Of a stretch of 64,000 nucleotides of DNA, positions 1 to 8,880 are shown piece by piece. Below the pieces are notes generated by a model that saw only the letters and a list, made by a program, of their open reading frames with translations, did no database searches and was not told the DNA's origin. This stretch comes from JAXGMV01 sp040768445 (GTDB taxonomy: Bacteria; Chloroflexota; Anaerolineae; Anaerolineales; Anaerolineaceae), in contig JAXGMV010000001.1 in assembly GCA_040768445.1 (NCBI GenBank), positions 2,728,001 to 2,792,000 of the forward strand. Reading direction: 5' to 3'. How positions within the stretch are numbered: the first letter of the stretch is position 1; each line of letters starts with the position of its first letter. Both the position numbers and the translations under genes were made by a program.

Positions 1-77
1 TGTGATGCACTTTTGGCCTTTCTAAATTACCATGAGGTACAAATTTACAGATAACAGTAATAGAAAACGAATGTTAA

Positions 78-371
78 TTATCGGTTCTTTTTTGTTTTGG
101 TTAACCAGTGGCTGAAAAAAAGCAACACTATTGAGCCAATCACCCCCGCACCTGGGTCATAGGGCCCAATTTTGAACACATCTACCTCTGTCAAAGCAAA
201 CAATGCACTGAAGAGCAGGTAGCCCAAAAAAGCAAAGATCAAGTAGATAATCAGCTTGCCCGGTCCACCATTTTTCCAAAGATGGAATAGTGAGGCCATT
301 AAAGCAGATGCTATTACACCGATAAAAAGATTGGGTGAAAAAATTCCGGTTAATTCAAGAAATTTATCCAT
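78..371 (-). CDS. Small hypothetical membrane protein
   Basis: A 97-residue protein I do not recognise. Three hydrophobic segments (about residues 15-30, 40-60 and 75-90) suggest a small integral membrane protein. The C-terminus is basic (KTKKNR), which would fit a cytoplasmic tail. Its start overlaps the end of mnmA by 8 nt on the same strand, so the two are probably cotranscribed and translationally coupled. Nothing visible links it to tRNA modification, so no function is assigned. Confidence 0.6.
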   Translation of the reverse strand: MDKFLELTGIFSPNLFIGVIASALMASLFHLWKNGGPGKLIIYLIFAFLGYLLFSALFALTEVDVFKIGPYDPGAGVIGSIVLLFFSHWLTKTKKNR

Positions 372-1437
372 CTATAAAACCGCCGCCTAACACTTTACTG
401 CCGTCATAACACACGACAAGTTGACCCGGTGTGATATCCAAGAGTGGTTTATCAAATATTACTTCCACAGTGCCATCACTGCTCAACTCTATTTTACCTT
501 CTGTTAGATTTGAATTGTAGCGGATTTTAAATTGATAAAAATTACTCATATCTGGTGGTGTTCCAGCTATCCAGTTAAATACAGTTGCTCTTAATGTTTG
601 TCTACCCATCTCCTCGCGGCGACCTACAATGAGCCTGTTTTGCTTTGTGTCTTTTTCAATGACATAATAAGGCGCTTCGGAAGCAATTTTTATGCCTTTT
701 CTCTGCCCAATAGTGTACGCATAAAGCCCATTGTGCCTGCCAAGTAAATTTCCAATGCTATCAACAATATCCCCTTCGGTAGCCACATTCGGTGAATAAT
801 CACGGATAAATTGCTGGTAATTGCCGCTGCCAACAAAACATAAGTCCTGGCTGTCTGGTTGGTATGCTGCTTCTAGACCCAACCGTGATGCCAAATGCCT
901 TACATCATCTTTCTTTAGGTTACCCAGTGGCAGAATAGTTTTTGATAGTTGGTTCTGATCCAGCATAGAGAGCACATAGGATTGATCTTTAGTTAAATCT
1001 AATGCTCTGTGCAGCTCAATCAATCCGTTTTGAGACTTGAAAATTTTGGCATAATGGCCCGTCGCAATGTAATCTGCACCAATCTTTCCCGCATAGTCGA
1101 GCATTAATCCCCACTTGATGGCTTGATTACACCAAATGCAGGGATTCGGTGTTCGCCCCATTGCGTACGACGCTACAAATTTTTGCACAACTGAGGTAAA
1201 AAATAGCTCACGGGTATTCAACAGCTGGAAAGGAATATTTAAAGTGTCAGCCAGTTTTTGGGCGCGCAAATATGAAACATCTGTACAGCAGCGGTTGCCA
1301 TTTTCCATGCCCTGGGCTGACCACATCTGCAGAGAGATACCCGTCACCTCAAACCCCTGTTCCACGAGTAAGGCTGCTGCTACTGAACTGTCTACACCAC
1401 CACTTAATCCAACTAAGACCTTCGTACGATTTTGCAT
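364..1437 (-). CDS. mnmA: tRNA-specific 2-thiouridylase MnmA
   Basis: Cytoplasmic enzyme that installs the 2-thio group on U34 of Lys, Glu and Gln tRNAs, using ATP to adenylate the base and a persulfide sulfur. The N-terminal PP-loop SGGVDSS lies at residues 11-17. The catalytic Cys100 is in TPNPCIWCN and the second Cys200 is in QDLCFVG; both are the family cysteines. At 357 residues it has the usual length. The tRNA-binding middle and the C-terminal beta-barrel (ending in LGGGFIDG) are intact. It is the first gene of a minus-strand pair with the small membrane protein downstream, and is divergent from the phosphohexomutase gene. Confidence 0.95.
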   Translation of the reverse strand: MQNRTKVLVGLSGGVDSSVAAALLVEQGFEVTGISLQMWSAQGMENGNRCCTDVSYLRAQKLADTLNIPFQLLNTRELFFTSVVQKFVASYAMGRTPNPCIWCNQAIKWGLMLDYAGKIGADYIATGHYAKIFKSQNGLIELHRALDLTKDQSYVLSMLDQNQLSKTILPLGNLKKDDVRHLASRLGLEAAYQPDSQDLCFVGSGNYQQFIRDYSPNVATEGDIVDSIGNLLGRHNGLYAYTIGQRKGIKIASEAPYYVIEKDTKQNRLIVGRREEMGRQTLRATVFNWIAGTPPDMSNFYQFKIRYNSNLTEGKIELSSDGTVEVIFDKPLLDITPGQLVVCYDGSKVLGGGFIDG

Positions 1438-1608
1438 CCCTTATCTCATTCAAATTATCAATGCTTTCACAAGTTCATCAAAGGCAAAGCAAGATTATAG
1501 CATCATTCTTTTGGATGATTTTTCGCTACACTTGAAATCTTAACAACACGACAGTCACTTGCCAGTCATGTATAAAGCCTTCTAACAAAAATATGAACAA
1601 CTAATTGC

Positions 1609-1617
1609 TGATATAAT
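1609..1617 (+). promoter_or_regulatory. Extended -10 promoter for the phosphohexomutase gene
   Basis: TGATATAAT is a perfect extended -10 element (TGnTATAAT) about 35 nt before the ATG at 1652. No good -35 is seen, as is common with extended -10 promoters. A GGAGAG Shine-Dalgarno follows before the start codon. It lies in the divergent mnmA/phosphohexomutase spacer. Confidence 0.5.
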
Positions 1618-1651
1618 TAGCGCAATATTCCAATAATTCGGAGAGCTAAGC

Positions 1652-3073
1652 ATGACAGGAAAAATTGCTTTTGGAACCGATGGCTGGCGAGCAGCGATTG
1701 CAGATGACTATACCTTTGAGAATGTAAGAAGATGTACTCAAGGTTTCGCCGACTACAATAAAGATAAAGGGAATACTGGTAAATGGTTTGTCATTGGTTA
1801 CGACCGCCGCTTCCTGTCGGAAAAGTTCGCTCTGGCTGCAGCCGAAGTAATGGTTGGCAACGGCTTCAATGTATTCCTCACAGATAAAGAAACCCCAACA
1901 CCTGTTATCTCATTCTCGGTAGTTAATAAGAAAGCAGCTGGAGCTATCAATATCACCGCTTCCCATAACCCTTTTAGCGATAATGGTTTTAAAGTTCGTA
2001 ACGAAACAGGCGGTGCGATCAATCCTGACGGGCTCAAGGAGATTGAATCGGCAATTCCTGAATCAATTGCTGACGTCAAGATAGTTAATGCTGCTGATGC
2101 CATTGCTGCTGGAAATATTGTGTTGTTTGACCCTGAAGCGCCATACCTTGAACATATCAACCAGCTGGTTGATGTTCAACCCATCAAAGATGCTGGTATC
2201 ACAATTTTGTTTGATGCGATGTGGGGCAACGGCGCTGGATACTTTCCCAAGCTCTTGTCGGGTGGAACCACAAAAGTCATTGAGATCCATGCTGAGCGAA
2301 ATCCATTATTTCCTGAAATGTCACGCCCAGAACCAATACCACCAAATATCAATCCGGGCTTAAAAGCAACACTTGAGTATAAAGCGGATGTGCTTATCAT
2401 CAACGATGGTGATGCTGATAGAATCGGTATTGGCTCTGAAAAAGGTGAATTTATCAACCAATTATCAGTTTACGCTTTGCTGGCTTACTATTTCCTTGAA
2501 GTCCGCAAGGAGCGCGGGCCAATTGTCAAGACTTTATCAACAACATCAATGCTCGATAAGCTTGGTAAGCTGTATGGCATCCCAATTCATGAAACCGGCG
2601 TTGGTTTTAAATATGTTGCACCAAAAATGATCGAAACAGATGCAATGATTGGTGGTGAGGAATCGGGTGGTTATGCGTTCCGGGGTAATGTTCCTGAGAG
2701 AGATGGCATACTCGCCGGTTTATACCTGTTGGATATGATGGTCAGGCTAAAGAAAAAACCTTCTGAATTAATCGAAGAACTCTTCTCCAAAATCGGACCG
2801 CATTACTATGATCGTATTGATAGACGTTTCACTGGTAATGTCAGTGACCGAAAGAAACGCATTCTCTCAGCGCTGCCGGACACAGTTGGTGGTTTAAAAG
2901 TAACAAATTTTAACGACACAGATGGTTATAAGTTTTCGTTATCTGATGGCGGCTGGCTGTTGATTCGTTTTTCTGGCACAGAACCCATTATTCGAGTCTA
3001 TTGTGAGACAACACAAGCAGATAAGGTAAACCCTATTCTGCAGGACGGCTTGAAAATCGCAGGATTGGATTAA
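1652..3073 (+). CDS. Phosphoglucomutase/phosphomannomutase
   Basis: Alpha-D-phosphohexomutase interconverting hexose 1- and 6-phosphates for glycogen, nucleotide-sugar and envelope precursor metabolism. All four family signatures are present: the phosphoserine loop TASHNP with Ser104, the Mg-binding DGDADR near residue 252, the sugar-binding GGEESGG, and the C-terminal phosphate-binding RFSGTEP. At 473 residues it is full length. The short sugar-binding loop does not let me separate glucose from mannose or glucosamine specificity. A GGAGAG ribosome site precedes ATG 1652, and the TatD gene starts directly after the stop. Confidence 0.9.
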   Translation: MTGKIAFGTDGWRAAIADDYTFENVRRCTQGFADYNKDKGNTGKWFVIGYDRRFLSEKFALAAAEVMVGNGFNVFLTDKETPTPVISFSVVNKKAAGAINITASHNPFSDNGFKVRNETGGAINPDGLKEIESAIPESIADVKIVNAADAIAAGNIVLFDPEAPYLEHINQLVDVQPIKDAGITILFDAMWGNGAGYFPKLLSGGTTKVIEIHAERNPLFPEMSRPEPIPPNINPGLKATLEYKADVLIINDGDADRIGIGSEKGEFINQLSVYALLAYYFLEVRKERGPIVKTLSTTSMLDKLGKLYGIPIHETGVGFKYVAPKMIETDAMIGGEESGGYAFRGNVPERDGILAGLYLLDMMVRLKKKPSELIEELFSKIGPHYYDRIDRRFTGNVSDRKKRILSALPDTVGGLKVTNFNDTDGYKFSLSDGGWLLIRFSGTEPIIRVYCETTQADKVNPILQDGLKIAGLD

Positions 3074-3874
3074 TTGTCAGGGCTGGTTGACACCCACTGC
3101 CATTTGAATTTCAGTCAATATGACCAGGATTTGGCAGATGTTATTGGACGAGCGCTTGACATTGGTGTTGAAATAATCCTGGTGCCTGGCTCTGATTTAC
3201 CCAGCAGTATCAGGTCAGTTGAGCTGGCTGATAGATATGATTTTATTTATGCTGCAGTGGGATTTCATCCACATTATGCCGCAGATTGGAAGGATGACAG
3301 CTACAAAAAGATTACTGAATTGGCGGCTCATCCGAAAGTTGTAGCAATTGGCGAAATAGGTCTCGATTACTACCGGAATATATCACCGGTAGAGAAACAA
3401 AAGGAAGCCTTTCTCGCCCAGTTAGACATTGCGGAAACACTCATGATGCCGGTAATCATCCACAATCGTGAATCGACCGAAGACATGATGGCAATAATTA
3501 GTAATTGGTACAAACTTTTGAAAGAAAATACGAATCCACTGGCTAAAAGACCCGGTGTTTTTCACTCATTTAACCAGTCTTTAGATATAGCGAATACATT
3601 GATTGACATGAACTTCTCACTCGGAATTTCAGGACCTGTCACCTATCCAAATGCTGTTGAACTACAACAAACAGTTAAATCTTTACCATTAAGCAGCATT
3701 CTCCTTGAAACCGATGCACCATATTTATCTCCACAGGCACATCGTGGGAAGAGAAATGAGCCTGCATTTATAGAAGGTGTTGCACAAAAAATTGCTTTTC
3801 TTCATAATATACCTGTAGATAACGTTGCTCAAGTGACAAAAAGCAACGCTGAACGAACATTTGCCTGGAGCTGA
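3074..3874 (+). CDS. tatD: TatD family metal-dependent hydrolase/DNase
   Basis: Metal-dependent TIM-barrel hydrolase of the TatD/YcfH family; characterised members are 3'-5' DNases or D-aminoacyl-tRNA deacylases. The metal site DTHCHL is at the N-terminus. GEIGLDYYR, the HNRES region, a conserved H in VFHSF and LLETDAPYLSP follow in the expected order. It is 266 residues, the normal length. The likely start is TTG 3074, immediately after the preceding stop; translation may be coupled to the mutase. The stop overlaps sequence upstream of the prenyltransferase gene, indicating an operon. Confidence 0.9.
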   Translation: MSGLVDTHCHLNFSQYDQDLADVIGRALDIGVEIILVPGSDLPSSIRSVELADRYDFIYAAVGFHPHYAADWKDDSYKKITELAAHPKVVAIGEIGLDYYRNISPVEKQKEAFLAQLDIAETLMMPVIIHNRESTEDMMAIISNWYKLLKENTNPLAKRPGVFHSFNQSLDIANTLIDMNFSLGISGPVTYPNAVELQQTVKSLPLSSILLETDAPYLSPQAHRGKRNEPAFIEGVAQKIAFLHNIPVDNVAQVTKSNAERTFAWS

Positions 3875-3878
3875 GTCT

Positions 3879-4850
3879 TTGGAAACACAATATTCTTTTT
3901 CATTATTTACTCACGAACGCATTCTTGAAATCGAAGAACTGATCAGCCGTCAGGCCGATGGGTACCATCCGGATATTAAATCTGCATTGAATATCCTGCT
4001 ATCCGCAGGCGGAAAACGCATGCGTCCAATTTTGACTTTATTAGTTGGTGACATGCTTGGTGCAGACCAAAAAAGATTAGTGACAATGGCTGCCTCAATT
4101 GAGTTGCTGCACACTGCCACACTGGTTCATGATGATCTGATAGATGGATCGATCCTGAGACGTGGTACGCCAACATTAAATTCTAAATGGTCACCCGGCG
4201 CTACTGTCCTGACCGGCGATTTTCTATTCTCGCGCGCGGCGATGCTTGCCGCTGAAACAAATTCACTGGCGGCGATGAAAATCTTTGCGGCCACATTGTC
4301 TCAAATAGTCAATGGCGAGATTAACCAGCTTCTTTCCAGGCAGGTATCTTTTTCTCGGGACGACTATTTCCAGCGTATAGAAGCAAAAACCGCATCGCTT
4401 TTCCGTACGTCCACCTGCACTGCTGCAATCATCAGTGAAAGCGACCAGAAAACCATCAACGAAATGTCAAATTTTGGCTACAACATTGGAATGGCTTTCC
4501 AAATCCTTGATGACATCCTTGACCTGACAGGTGATCAGGAAAAACTGGGAAAACCGATTGGCAGCGATCTCCGCCAGGGGTTGATTACTCTGCCCACCAT
4601 ATTATTTCTGGAGAACTACCCGGACGATGAACATTCACAATTGTTAAAGAACGGAAACTTGCTGAATAGTTCAGAAAAAATTGACACCTTTATTAGAAAA
4701 CTGCAAAAGGCAAATACAATCAAGCAGTCTTTCCACATAGCACAGGAATATGTAGATAAATCCATCTCATATCTTGTTGGGTACAAAAAATCACCACAGC
4801 ACGACGCCTTGCTTGACCTGGCAAAATATATCGTTGATCGCACGATTTAG
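3879..4850 (+). CDS. Polyprenyl diphosphate synthase
   Basis: Trans-isoprenyl diphosphate synthase that condenses isopentenyl diphosphate onto allylic diphosphates to build long chains for quinones or undecaprenyl-type carriers. Both Asp-rich motifs are present: DDLID (first) and DDILD (second), together with GGKRMRP near the N-terminus. I choose TTG 3879 because GGAG (3867-3870) sits 8 nt upstream. An upstream TTG at 3861 would add six residues and overlap tatD. The mature product is 323 residues, typical for heptaprenyl/octaprenyl synthases. Chain length cannot be read from the sequence by eye. A hairpin follows the gene. Confidence 0.9.
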   Translation: METQYSFSLFTHERILEIEELISRQADGYHPDIKSALNILLSAGGKRMRPILTLLVGDMLGADQKRLVTMAASIELLHTATLVHDDLIDGSILRRGTPTLNSKWSPGATVLTGDFLFSRAAMLAAETNSLAAMKIFAATLSQIVNGEINQLLSRQVSFSRDDYFQRIEAKTASLFRTSTCTAAIISESDQKTINEMSNFGYNIGMAFQILDDILDLTGDQEKLGKPIGSDLRQGLITLPTILFLENYPDDEHSQLLKNGNLLNSSEKIDTFIRKLQKANTIKQSFHIAQEYVDKSISYLVGYKKSPQHDALLDLAKYIVDRTI

Positions 4851-4858
4851 TACCTTAT

Positions 4859-4885
4859 AAAAAAAAGCCACGTAAAGTGGCTTTT
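4859..4885 (-). terminator. Rho-independent terminator of tRNA-Leu
   Basis: A nine-base-pair stem (4863-4871 with 4877-4885, AAAAGCCAC/GTGGCTTTT) with a five-base loop is followed on the minus strand by a run of eight T. It lies directly downstream of tRNA-Leu. It can also slow plus-strand transcription leaving the prenyltransferase gene, but the plus-strand T-run is shorter. Confidence 0.8.
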
Positions 4886-4890
4886 GTGTG

Positions 4891-4972
4891 TGCGCTGGGG
4901 GGGACTTGAACCCCCACGCCTTTCGGCACATGGCCCTCAACCATGCCTGTCTGCCAATTCCAGCACCAGCGC
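4891..4972 (-). tRNA. tRNA-Leu (anticodon GAG)
   Basis: Class II tRNA of 82 nt with a perfect 7-bp acceptor stem GCGCTGG/CCAGCGC, discriminator A, and a CATGG/CCATG anticodon stem enclosing TTGAGGG, so the anticodon is GAG. A long variable arm (TGCCGAAAGGCG) fits leucine. The T arm GGGGG-TTCAAGT-CCCCC is intact. CCA is not encoded. It is antisense to and between polyprenyl synthase and plsX. Confidence 0.97.
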
Positions 4973-5056
4973 AAACGTAGCGTAATTATAATCGGCAATG
5001 TTTTTATGTCAAGGAAAGACACATTTTTATCAATTGATCTGGAAAGAGAGTGACTT

Positions 5057-6049
5057 ATGGCAATTGTTCTTGACGGAATGGGAAGCGACGATCATCCACT
5101 ACCTGAAATTGAAGCGGCACTGTTAGCCTCAAAAGAGCTGGTTGAAGAGATTATTCTGGTCGGTGATGAAAACCTGATTGGTCCACTATTAGCCAAACAA
5201 AACGACACAGGGTCAAATATCAGGCTTGTCCATGCGCCCGATTTGCTTGAAATGGGCGACAAAGCTGTGGAAAGCTCACGAAGAAAACCAAGAAACTCAA
5301 TGGCTGTGGGACTTGAACTGGTAAAGATTGGTGAAGCGTCAGCATTTGTCACTGCCGGCAACACAGGAGCAGCAATGTTCAACAGCTTGCTCAAACTTGG
5401 GCGGATTAAAGGCGTCATGAGACCAGCCTTACCTGGATTATTCCCCGTAGCAACTGGACGTTGTGTTGTCCTGGACATTGGCGCAAACGTAGACTGCCGG
5501 CCGGAATTCCTGTTCCAATTTGCGATAATGGGGTCTATCTACGCCCAGAAGGTGCTCGGGCTGGCTAATCCAAGAATAGGGCTGCTTTCCAATGGTGAAG
5601 AACCCGGCAAGGGAAATCAACTGGTAAAAGACACATACCCGTTGCTGGAAGCGAGTGGATTAAACTTTATCGGTAACGTAGAAGGCAAAGAGGTTTTTGC
5701 CGGTAAAGCTGATGTAGTGGTAACAGATGGCTTTGTTGGGAATGTGATGTTAAAATCAACTGAAGCTGCTGCAAAACTTTTAACTGACTCTTTAAAGAAA
5801 GCATTGATGTCCTCACTTCGAACCAAAATCGGTGCGGCACTTGCCAAACCAGCCTTCAATGATTTGAAGAAACTGATGGACCCGAACGAAGTAGGCGGTG
5901 CACCACTGCTTGGAATTGATGGCATGTCAATTGTTGGACATGGACGCTCGAATGGCTATGCGCTTTACAGTGCGATCAAGGTTGCCAGGCAAGGCGTAGA
6001 TACCAATCTTATTGCAGCAATAAAAGAGTCTCTCCAAGGCGTTTTATAA
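5057..6049 (+). CDS. plsX: Phosphate acyltransferase PlsX
   Basis: Converts acyl-ACP to acyl-phosphate, the donor for glycerol-3-phosphate acylation by PlsY, in membrane phospholipid synthesis. The N-terminal LDGMGSDDHP replaces the more usual LDAMGGDHAP. The internal EMGDKAVESSRRKPRNSM, NTGAAM and DIGANVDCRP segments and the C-terminal GFVGNVMLK and GHGRSN motifs are all family features. It is 330 residues, full length, with an AGAGAG ribosome site before ATG. It links functionally to the FakA/FakB-type fatty acid kinase genes at 27-29 kb, whose acyl-phosphate product PlsX can interchange with acyl-ACP. Confidence 0.9.
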   Translation: MAIVLDGMGSDDHPLPEIEAALLASKELVEEIILVGDENLIGPLLAKQNDTGSNIRLVHAPDLLEMGDKAVESSRRKPRNSMAVGLELVKIGEASAFVTAGNTGAAMFNSLLKLGRIKGVMRPALPGLFPVATGRCVVLDIGANVDCRPEFLFQFAIMGSIYAQKVLGLANPRIGLLSNGEEPGKGNQLVKDTYPLLEASGLNFIGNVEGKEVFAGKADVVVTDGFVGNVMLKSTEAAAKLLTDSLKKALMSSLRTKIGAALAKPAFNDLKKLMDPNEVGGAPLLGIDGMSIVGHGRSNGYALYSAIKVARQGVDTNLIAAIKESLQGVL

Positions 6050-6078
6050 GTCAAAATCCCGAATAATGGAATGAGTCA

Positions 6079-6768
6079 ATGAAAATAATCACAGATGAGA
6101 AAAAAGTTTCAAGAAATAAAAAAATTGGCACAATCACAACTATTGGCAGCCTTGTAATATTGGGCGTCGGACTTTATATGTCATTCAAACCAGAGTTGAT
6201 GAATTATTCCTTTGGCGCCCTGTTGTTAGGCTTTTTGCTTTCACAGGTTGGCATATACTTTGGTTCAAGGTGGGGCAGGTCTCCGCGACCGGATGAGGTA
6301 ATCAGCCAATCTCTAAAAGGACTTGGTGACCAGTTCACCTTGTATCATTATTCTTCACCAGTTCCACACCTGCTGGTCGGCCCTGCCGGCACTTGGATAT
6401 TGGCACCATTCTATCAAGGCGGTACCATTACCTATGATGAAAAGCGAAAGCGCTATAAGCAAAAGGGTGGAAATTTCTACCTCAAGTTATTTGGGCAGGA
6501 AAGCCTTGGCAGGCCTGAATTAGAGTTAAGCAATTATCGCCGCGATCTTGAAAGGTATTTTGAGAAGCATTTACCAGAAGGCGTTGACAAACCAACTATT
6601 GATGCTGCAATGATATTTACAAATCCAAAAGCAGAAATAAACGTGGTAAATTCACCTGATCCGGCAATGGCTCCACAAAAATTGAAAGATTTCTTGAGGA
6701 AAAAATCAAAAGAGAAAAACCTTTCTGAAGAAAAAATCAAGGTGATTACCAGCGCATTAGAAAGATAA
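6079..6768 (+). CDS. Membrane-anchored NERD-like protein
   Basis: A 229-residue protein with two transmembrane helices near the N-terminus (about residues 17-37 and 43-62) and a soluble domain beginning at PDEVISQSLKGLGD. The segment HLLVGPAGTWIL resembles the core strand of nuclease-related (NERD) domains, usually written hLLVGPxGv. The C-terminal 60 residues are strongly charged. It follows plsX by 29 nt on the same strand and ends at a strong bidirectional terminator, so it is probably the last gene of that unit. The NERD assignment is by motif only; catalytic activity is not established. Confidence 0.5.
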   Translation: MKIITDEKKVSRNKKIGTITTIGSLVILGVGLYMSFKPELMNYSFGALLLGFLLSQVGIYFGSRWGRSPRPDEVISQSLKGLGDQFTLYHYSSPVPHLLVGPAGTWILAPFYQGGTITYDEKRKRYKQKGGNFYLKLFGQESLGRPELELSNYRRDLERYFEKHLPEGVDKPTIDAAMIFTNPKAEINVVNSPDPAMAPQKLKDFLRKKSKEKNLSEEKIKVITSALER

Positions 6769-6774
6769 TATAAA

Positions 6775-6803
6775 AACGGGCTTTCAAGTTTTGAAAGCCC
6801 GTT
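6775..6803. terminator. Bidirectional terminator between convergent genes
   Basis: A 13-bp perfect stem (6775-6787 with 6791-6803) with a GTT loop separates the NERD-like gene (plus) from rluB (minus). Flanking A- and T-rich tracts make it usable in both directions. Confidence 0.85.
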
Positions 6804-6808
6804 ATCAT

Positions 6809-7543
6809 TTACCTTTTCTTTAATCCTGACAGCGCATATAGCTGTTCAACCTCACCTGATTTGAGATATCGATATTCACCAGTTTTAAGATTTCCCAACT
6901 CCAGCGTACCAATTCTTTGCCGAATAATTTTTACTACTGGCAAGCCCAATAAGCTTCCAATTTCCCGAATTTGTCGTTTCTTACCCTCGTGCATAATTAT
7001 CTGCAGCCAGGCGCCTTTACCAGAAACACCCGTTACTTTAACTTTAGCAGGCGCTGTTTTGTAGCCATCCTCTGGCAGCACAACCCCTCGCCGCCAGGTA
7101 GCCAATTGCTGTTCATCTGGCCTGCTGGCGACAAGTACTTTGTATTCTTTATCGTGTTCATAACGGGGATGAGTCAACCGGTTGGCCAGCTCACCATCAT
7201 TTGTCAACAAAATCAATCCTTCACTGTCTAAATCAAGCCTCCCAACTGCAAATAAGTGCCCATGCTTTGGAACAAGATCAAGGACCGATTTTCTATCATC
7301 GTCTGAATTGACATCTGAGAGCACAAACCGTGGTTTGTGAAGCGCAATATAAACCAGCTCAGGTTTCTGGGATGGCAGGAGCATTCCTTTGACTGTGATC
7401 TTGTCAACATCAGGGTTCGCTTTCATACCCAGCGTTGCTATTTTTCCATTGACAGTCACATCGCCTTTTTCAATCAAAACTTCACTCGTTCTGCGCGAAC
7501 CATAACCGTATCGCGCAAGAATTTTTTGCAGTCTCTCTTCCAT
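6809..7543 (-). CDS. rluB: 23S rRNA pseudouridine synthase, RluB/RsuA family
   Basis: Isomerises uridine to pseudouridine in ribosomal RNA. An S4 RNA-binding domain covers residues 1-60 (start MEERLQKILARYG, then TVNGK). The catalytic Asp is in GRLDLDSEGLILLTNDG, the signature of the RluB/RluE/RsuA group, and the HEGKKRQIR motif follows. At 244 residues it is complete. It starts 8 nt downstream of scpB on the same strand, a pairing found in many bacteria. Choice between RluB and RsuA is from context, not a tested site. Confidence 0.88.
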   Translation of the reverse strand: MEERLQKILARYGYGSRRTSEVLIEKGDVTVNGKIATLGMKANPDVDKITVKGMLLPSQKPELVYIALHKPRFVLSDVNSDDDRKSVLDLVPKHGHLFAVGRLDLDSEGLILLTNDGELANRLTHPRYEHDKEYKVLVASRPDEQQLATWRRGVVLPEDGYKTAPAKVKVTGVSGKGAWLQIIMHEGKKRQIREIGSLLGLPVVKIIRQRIGTLELGNLKTGEYRYLKSGEVEQLYALSGLKKR

Positions 7544-7551
7544 GATTTTTC

Positions 7552-8118
7552 CTATTCTTTCAAGATATTTCCATTACCATTGCGCGCTACATCTTCGGTC
7601 AGCTCCGGCAATTCAGTAATGTTAGCAAGTCCAAAATAATGTAAAAATTCCGAAGTAGTACCATACAATATTGGCCTTCCTGGTCCGTCTGACCTGCCAA
7701 TCTCTTCAATCAATCCCTTACTCAAAATGCTTCGTACCACACCATCACTATTGACGCCCCTGATAGCTTCAATACCAGGCCTGGTGATGGGCTGCTTATA
7801 GGCAATGATGACCATCGTCTCAAGAGCAGCCCTACTTAACCTGGATGTCATTTCAATGCCGAGAAACTGCTCAACTTCGAGGGCATATTCCGGAGCCGAT
7901 GTCAATTGGATTTTCCCCGCGTGCCACTGAAGCCTGATGCCATGGCCGGATTGATAGTGGGACTGGAGCTGTTTCAGCGCAGCTTCAATCTCAGAAGTTT
8001 TCAGGTTGAGAATATCTGAGATTTGATGAGATGATACCGGGCCTGAAGCAACAAACAACAGCGCTTCAACCTGTGATAACAAACTGGTATTTGAGCTAAT
8101 TTCGGTGGATTCTTCCAT
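7552..8118 (-). CDS. scpB: Segregation and condensation protein B
   Basis: Kleisin-interacting subunit of the SMC-ScpAB condensin that compacts and segregates the chromosome. Two winged-helix domains are expected. The diagnostic VIIAYKQPITRPGIEAIRGV is present, as is the later GRPILYGTT(S)EFLHYFGL. It is 188 residues, the normal size. The usual upstream neighbour scpA is absent: the next gene is divergent. RluB follows at 8 nt, so the two are cotranscribed. Confidence 0.92.
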   Translation of the reverse strand: MEESTEISSNTSLLSQVEALLFVASGPVSSHQISDILNLKTSEIEAALKQLQSHYQSGHGIRLQWHAGKIQLTSAPEYALEVEQFLGIEMTSRLSRAALETMVIIAYKQPITRPGIEAIRGVNSDGVVRSILSKGLIEEIGRSDGPGRPILYGTTSEFLHYFGLANITELPELTEDVARNGNGNILKE

Positions 8119-8151
8119 GCTATAATATGTCCTGCTGTCTAGAAACAGCTT

Positions 8152-8730
8152 ATGAGAACTGTAAAAATGAATATCACATCACGTATTATACTATTATCCC
8201 TGTTCAGTATATTTTTTGCCGGTGCATGCCAGATCTTCACTGGTGGGCCAAAGCCTCCAGAAGAGAAGATACCTGTCTCAGAAACTGAAGCACAAACCGT
8301 TCTGAATACCTGGGAAAGCATTTTTTCAAGTGATCAATCAGGGCTTGTTTCAATCACACTGACCGAAGCACAGGTCACATCAGCTATTGATCGTTACTTC
8401 TCAACTCAAGAAACACCTTTTATGACAGAGCCCCAGGTCTACCTCAGGGATGGAAAAATTGATCTCTATGGCAAAATTAGCCAGGGGTTGTTGAGTGCAA
8501 ATGTTCGCCTGACCCTGTCTGCAACGATAGATGATAAGGGAAAACCAGAGCTTACTATCATCGATGCAGATTTCGGACCGCTCCCAATGCCCGATTCGCT
8601 GGTGAATGCAGCATCAAAACTGATTGATGAGAGTGTTACCGGGATGATTGGCCCAATGATTACTAAATTTAGAGCTGAAACAATAGACATCAACAATGGG
8701 TTATTGATAATTTCAGGCAGGAAATATTAA
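8152..8730 (+). CDS. Predicted lipoprotein
   Basis: A 192-residue predicted lipoprotein. A positively charged start and hydrophobic stretch end in the lipobox-like FFAGAC, giving a lipidated Cys around residue 26. ATG 8167 is an equally good start and makes a more usual signal peptide; neither has a clear Shine-Dalgarno. The mature part (LTEAQVTSAIDRYF, then VYLRDGKIDLYGKI, ending in IDINNGLLIISG) has the style of small extracytoplasmic proteins such as YpmS/DUF2140 or LmeA-like lipid-binding domains. That resemblance is an impression, not a match I can test. It is divergent from scpB. Confidence 0.6.
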   Translation: MRTVKMNITSRIILLSLFSIFFAGACQIFTGGPKPPEEKIPVSETEAQTVLNTWESIFSSDQSGLVSITLTEAQVTSAIDRYFSTQETPFMTEPQVYLRDGKIDLYGKISQGLLSANVRLTLSATIDDKGKPELTIIDADFGPLPMPDSLVNAASKLIDESVTGMIGPMITKFRAETIDINNGLLIISGRKY

Positions 8731-8880
8731 CTATCAGTAAACACAGCGAGTATCGGTAAACAGAAAACTCGACACATCTGATACATTTATCAGCAGTGTC
8801 TTGTTCATGAGCATAAAACATCAGCTGTAAATCAAATATAACAAATGCGATAGATAACTTTTCAAGATAAAGAGGACCTG

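Noticed and set aside
1..77. Possible gene end at the left edge
   Set aside because: The bases are AT-rich and no reading frame is supported there.
1136..1543. Plus-strand open frame opposite mnmA
   Set aside because: It is the antisense of a well-supported gene and has no family resemblance; it starts without a ribosome site.
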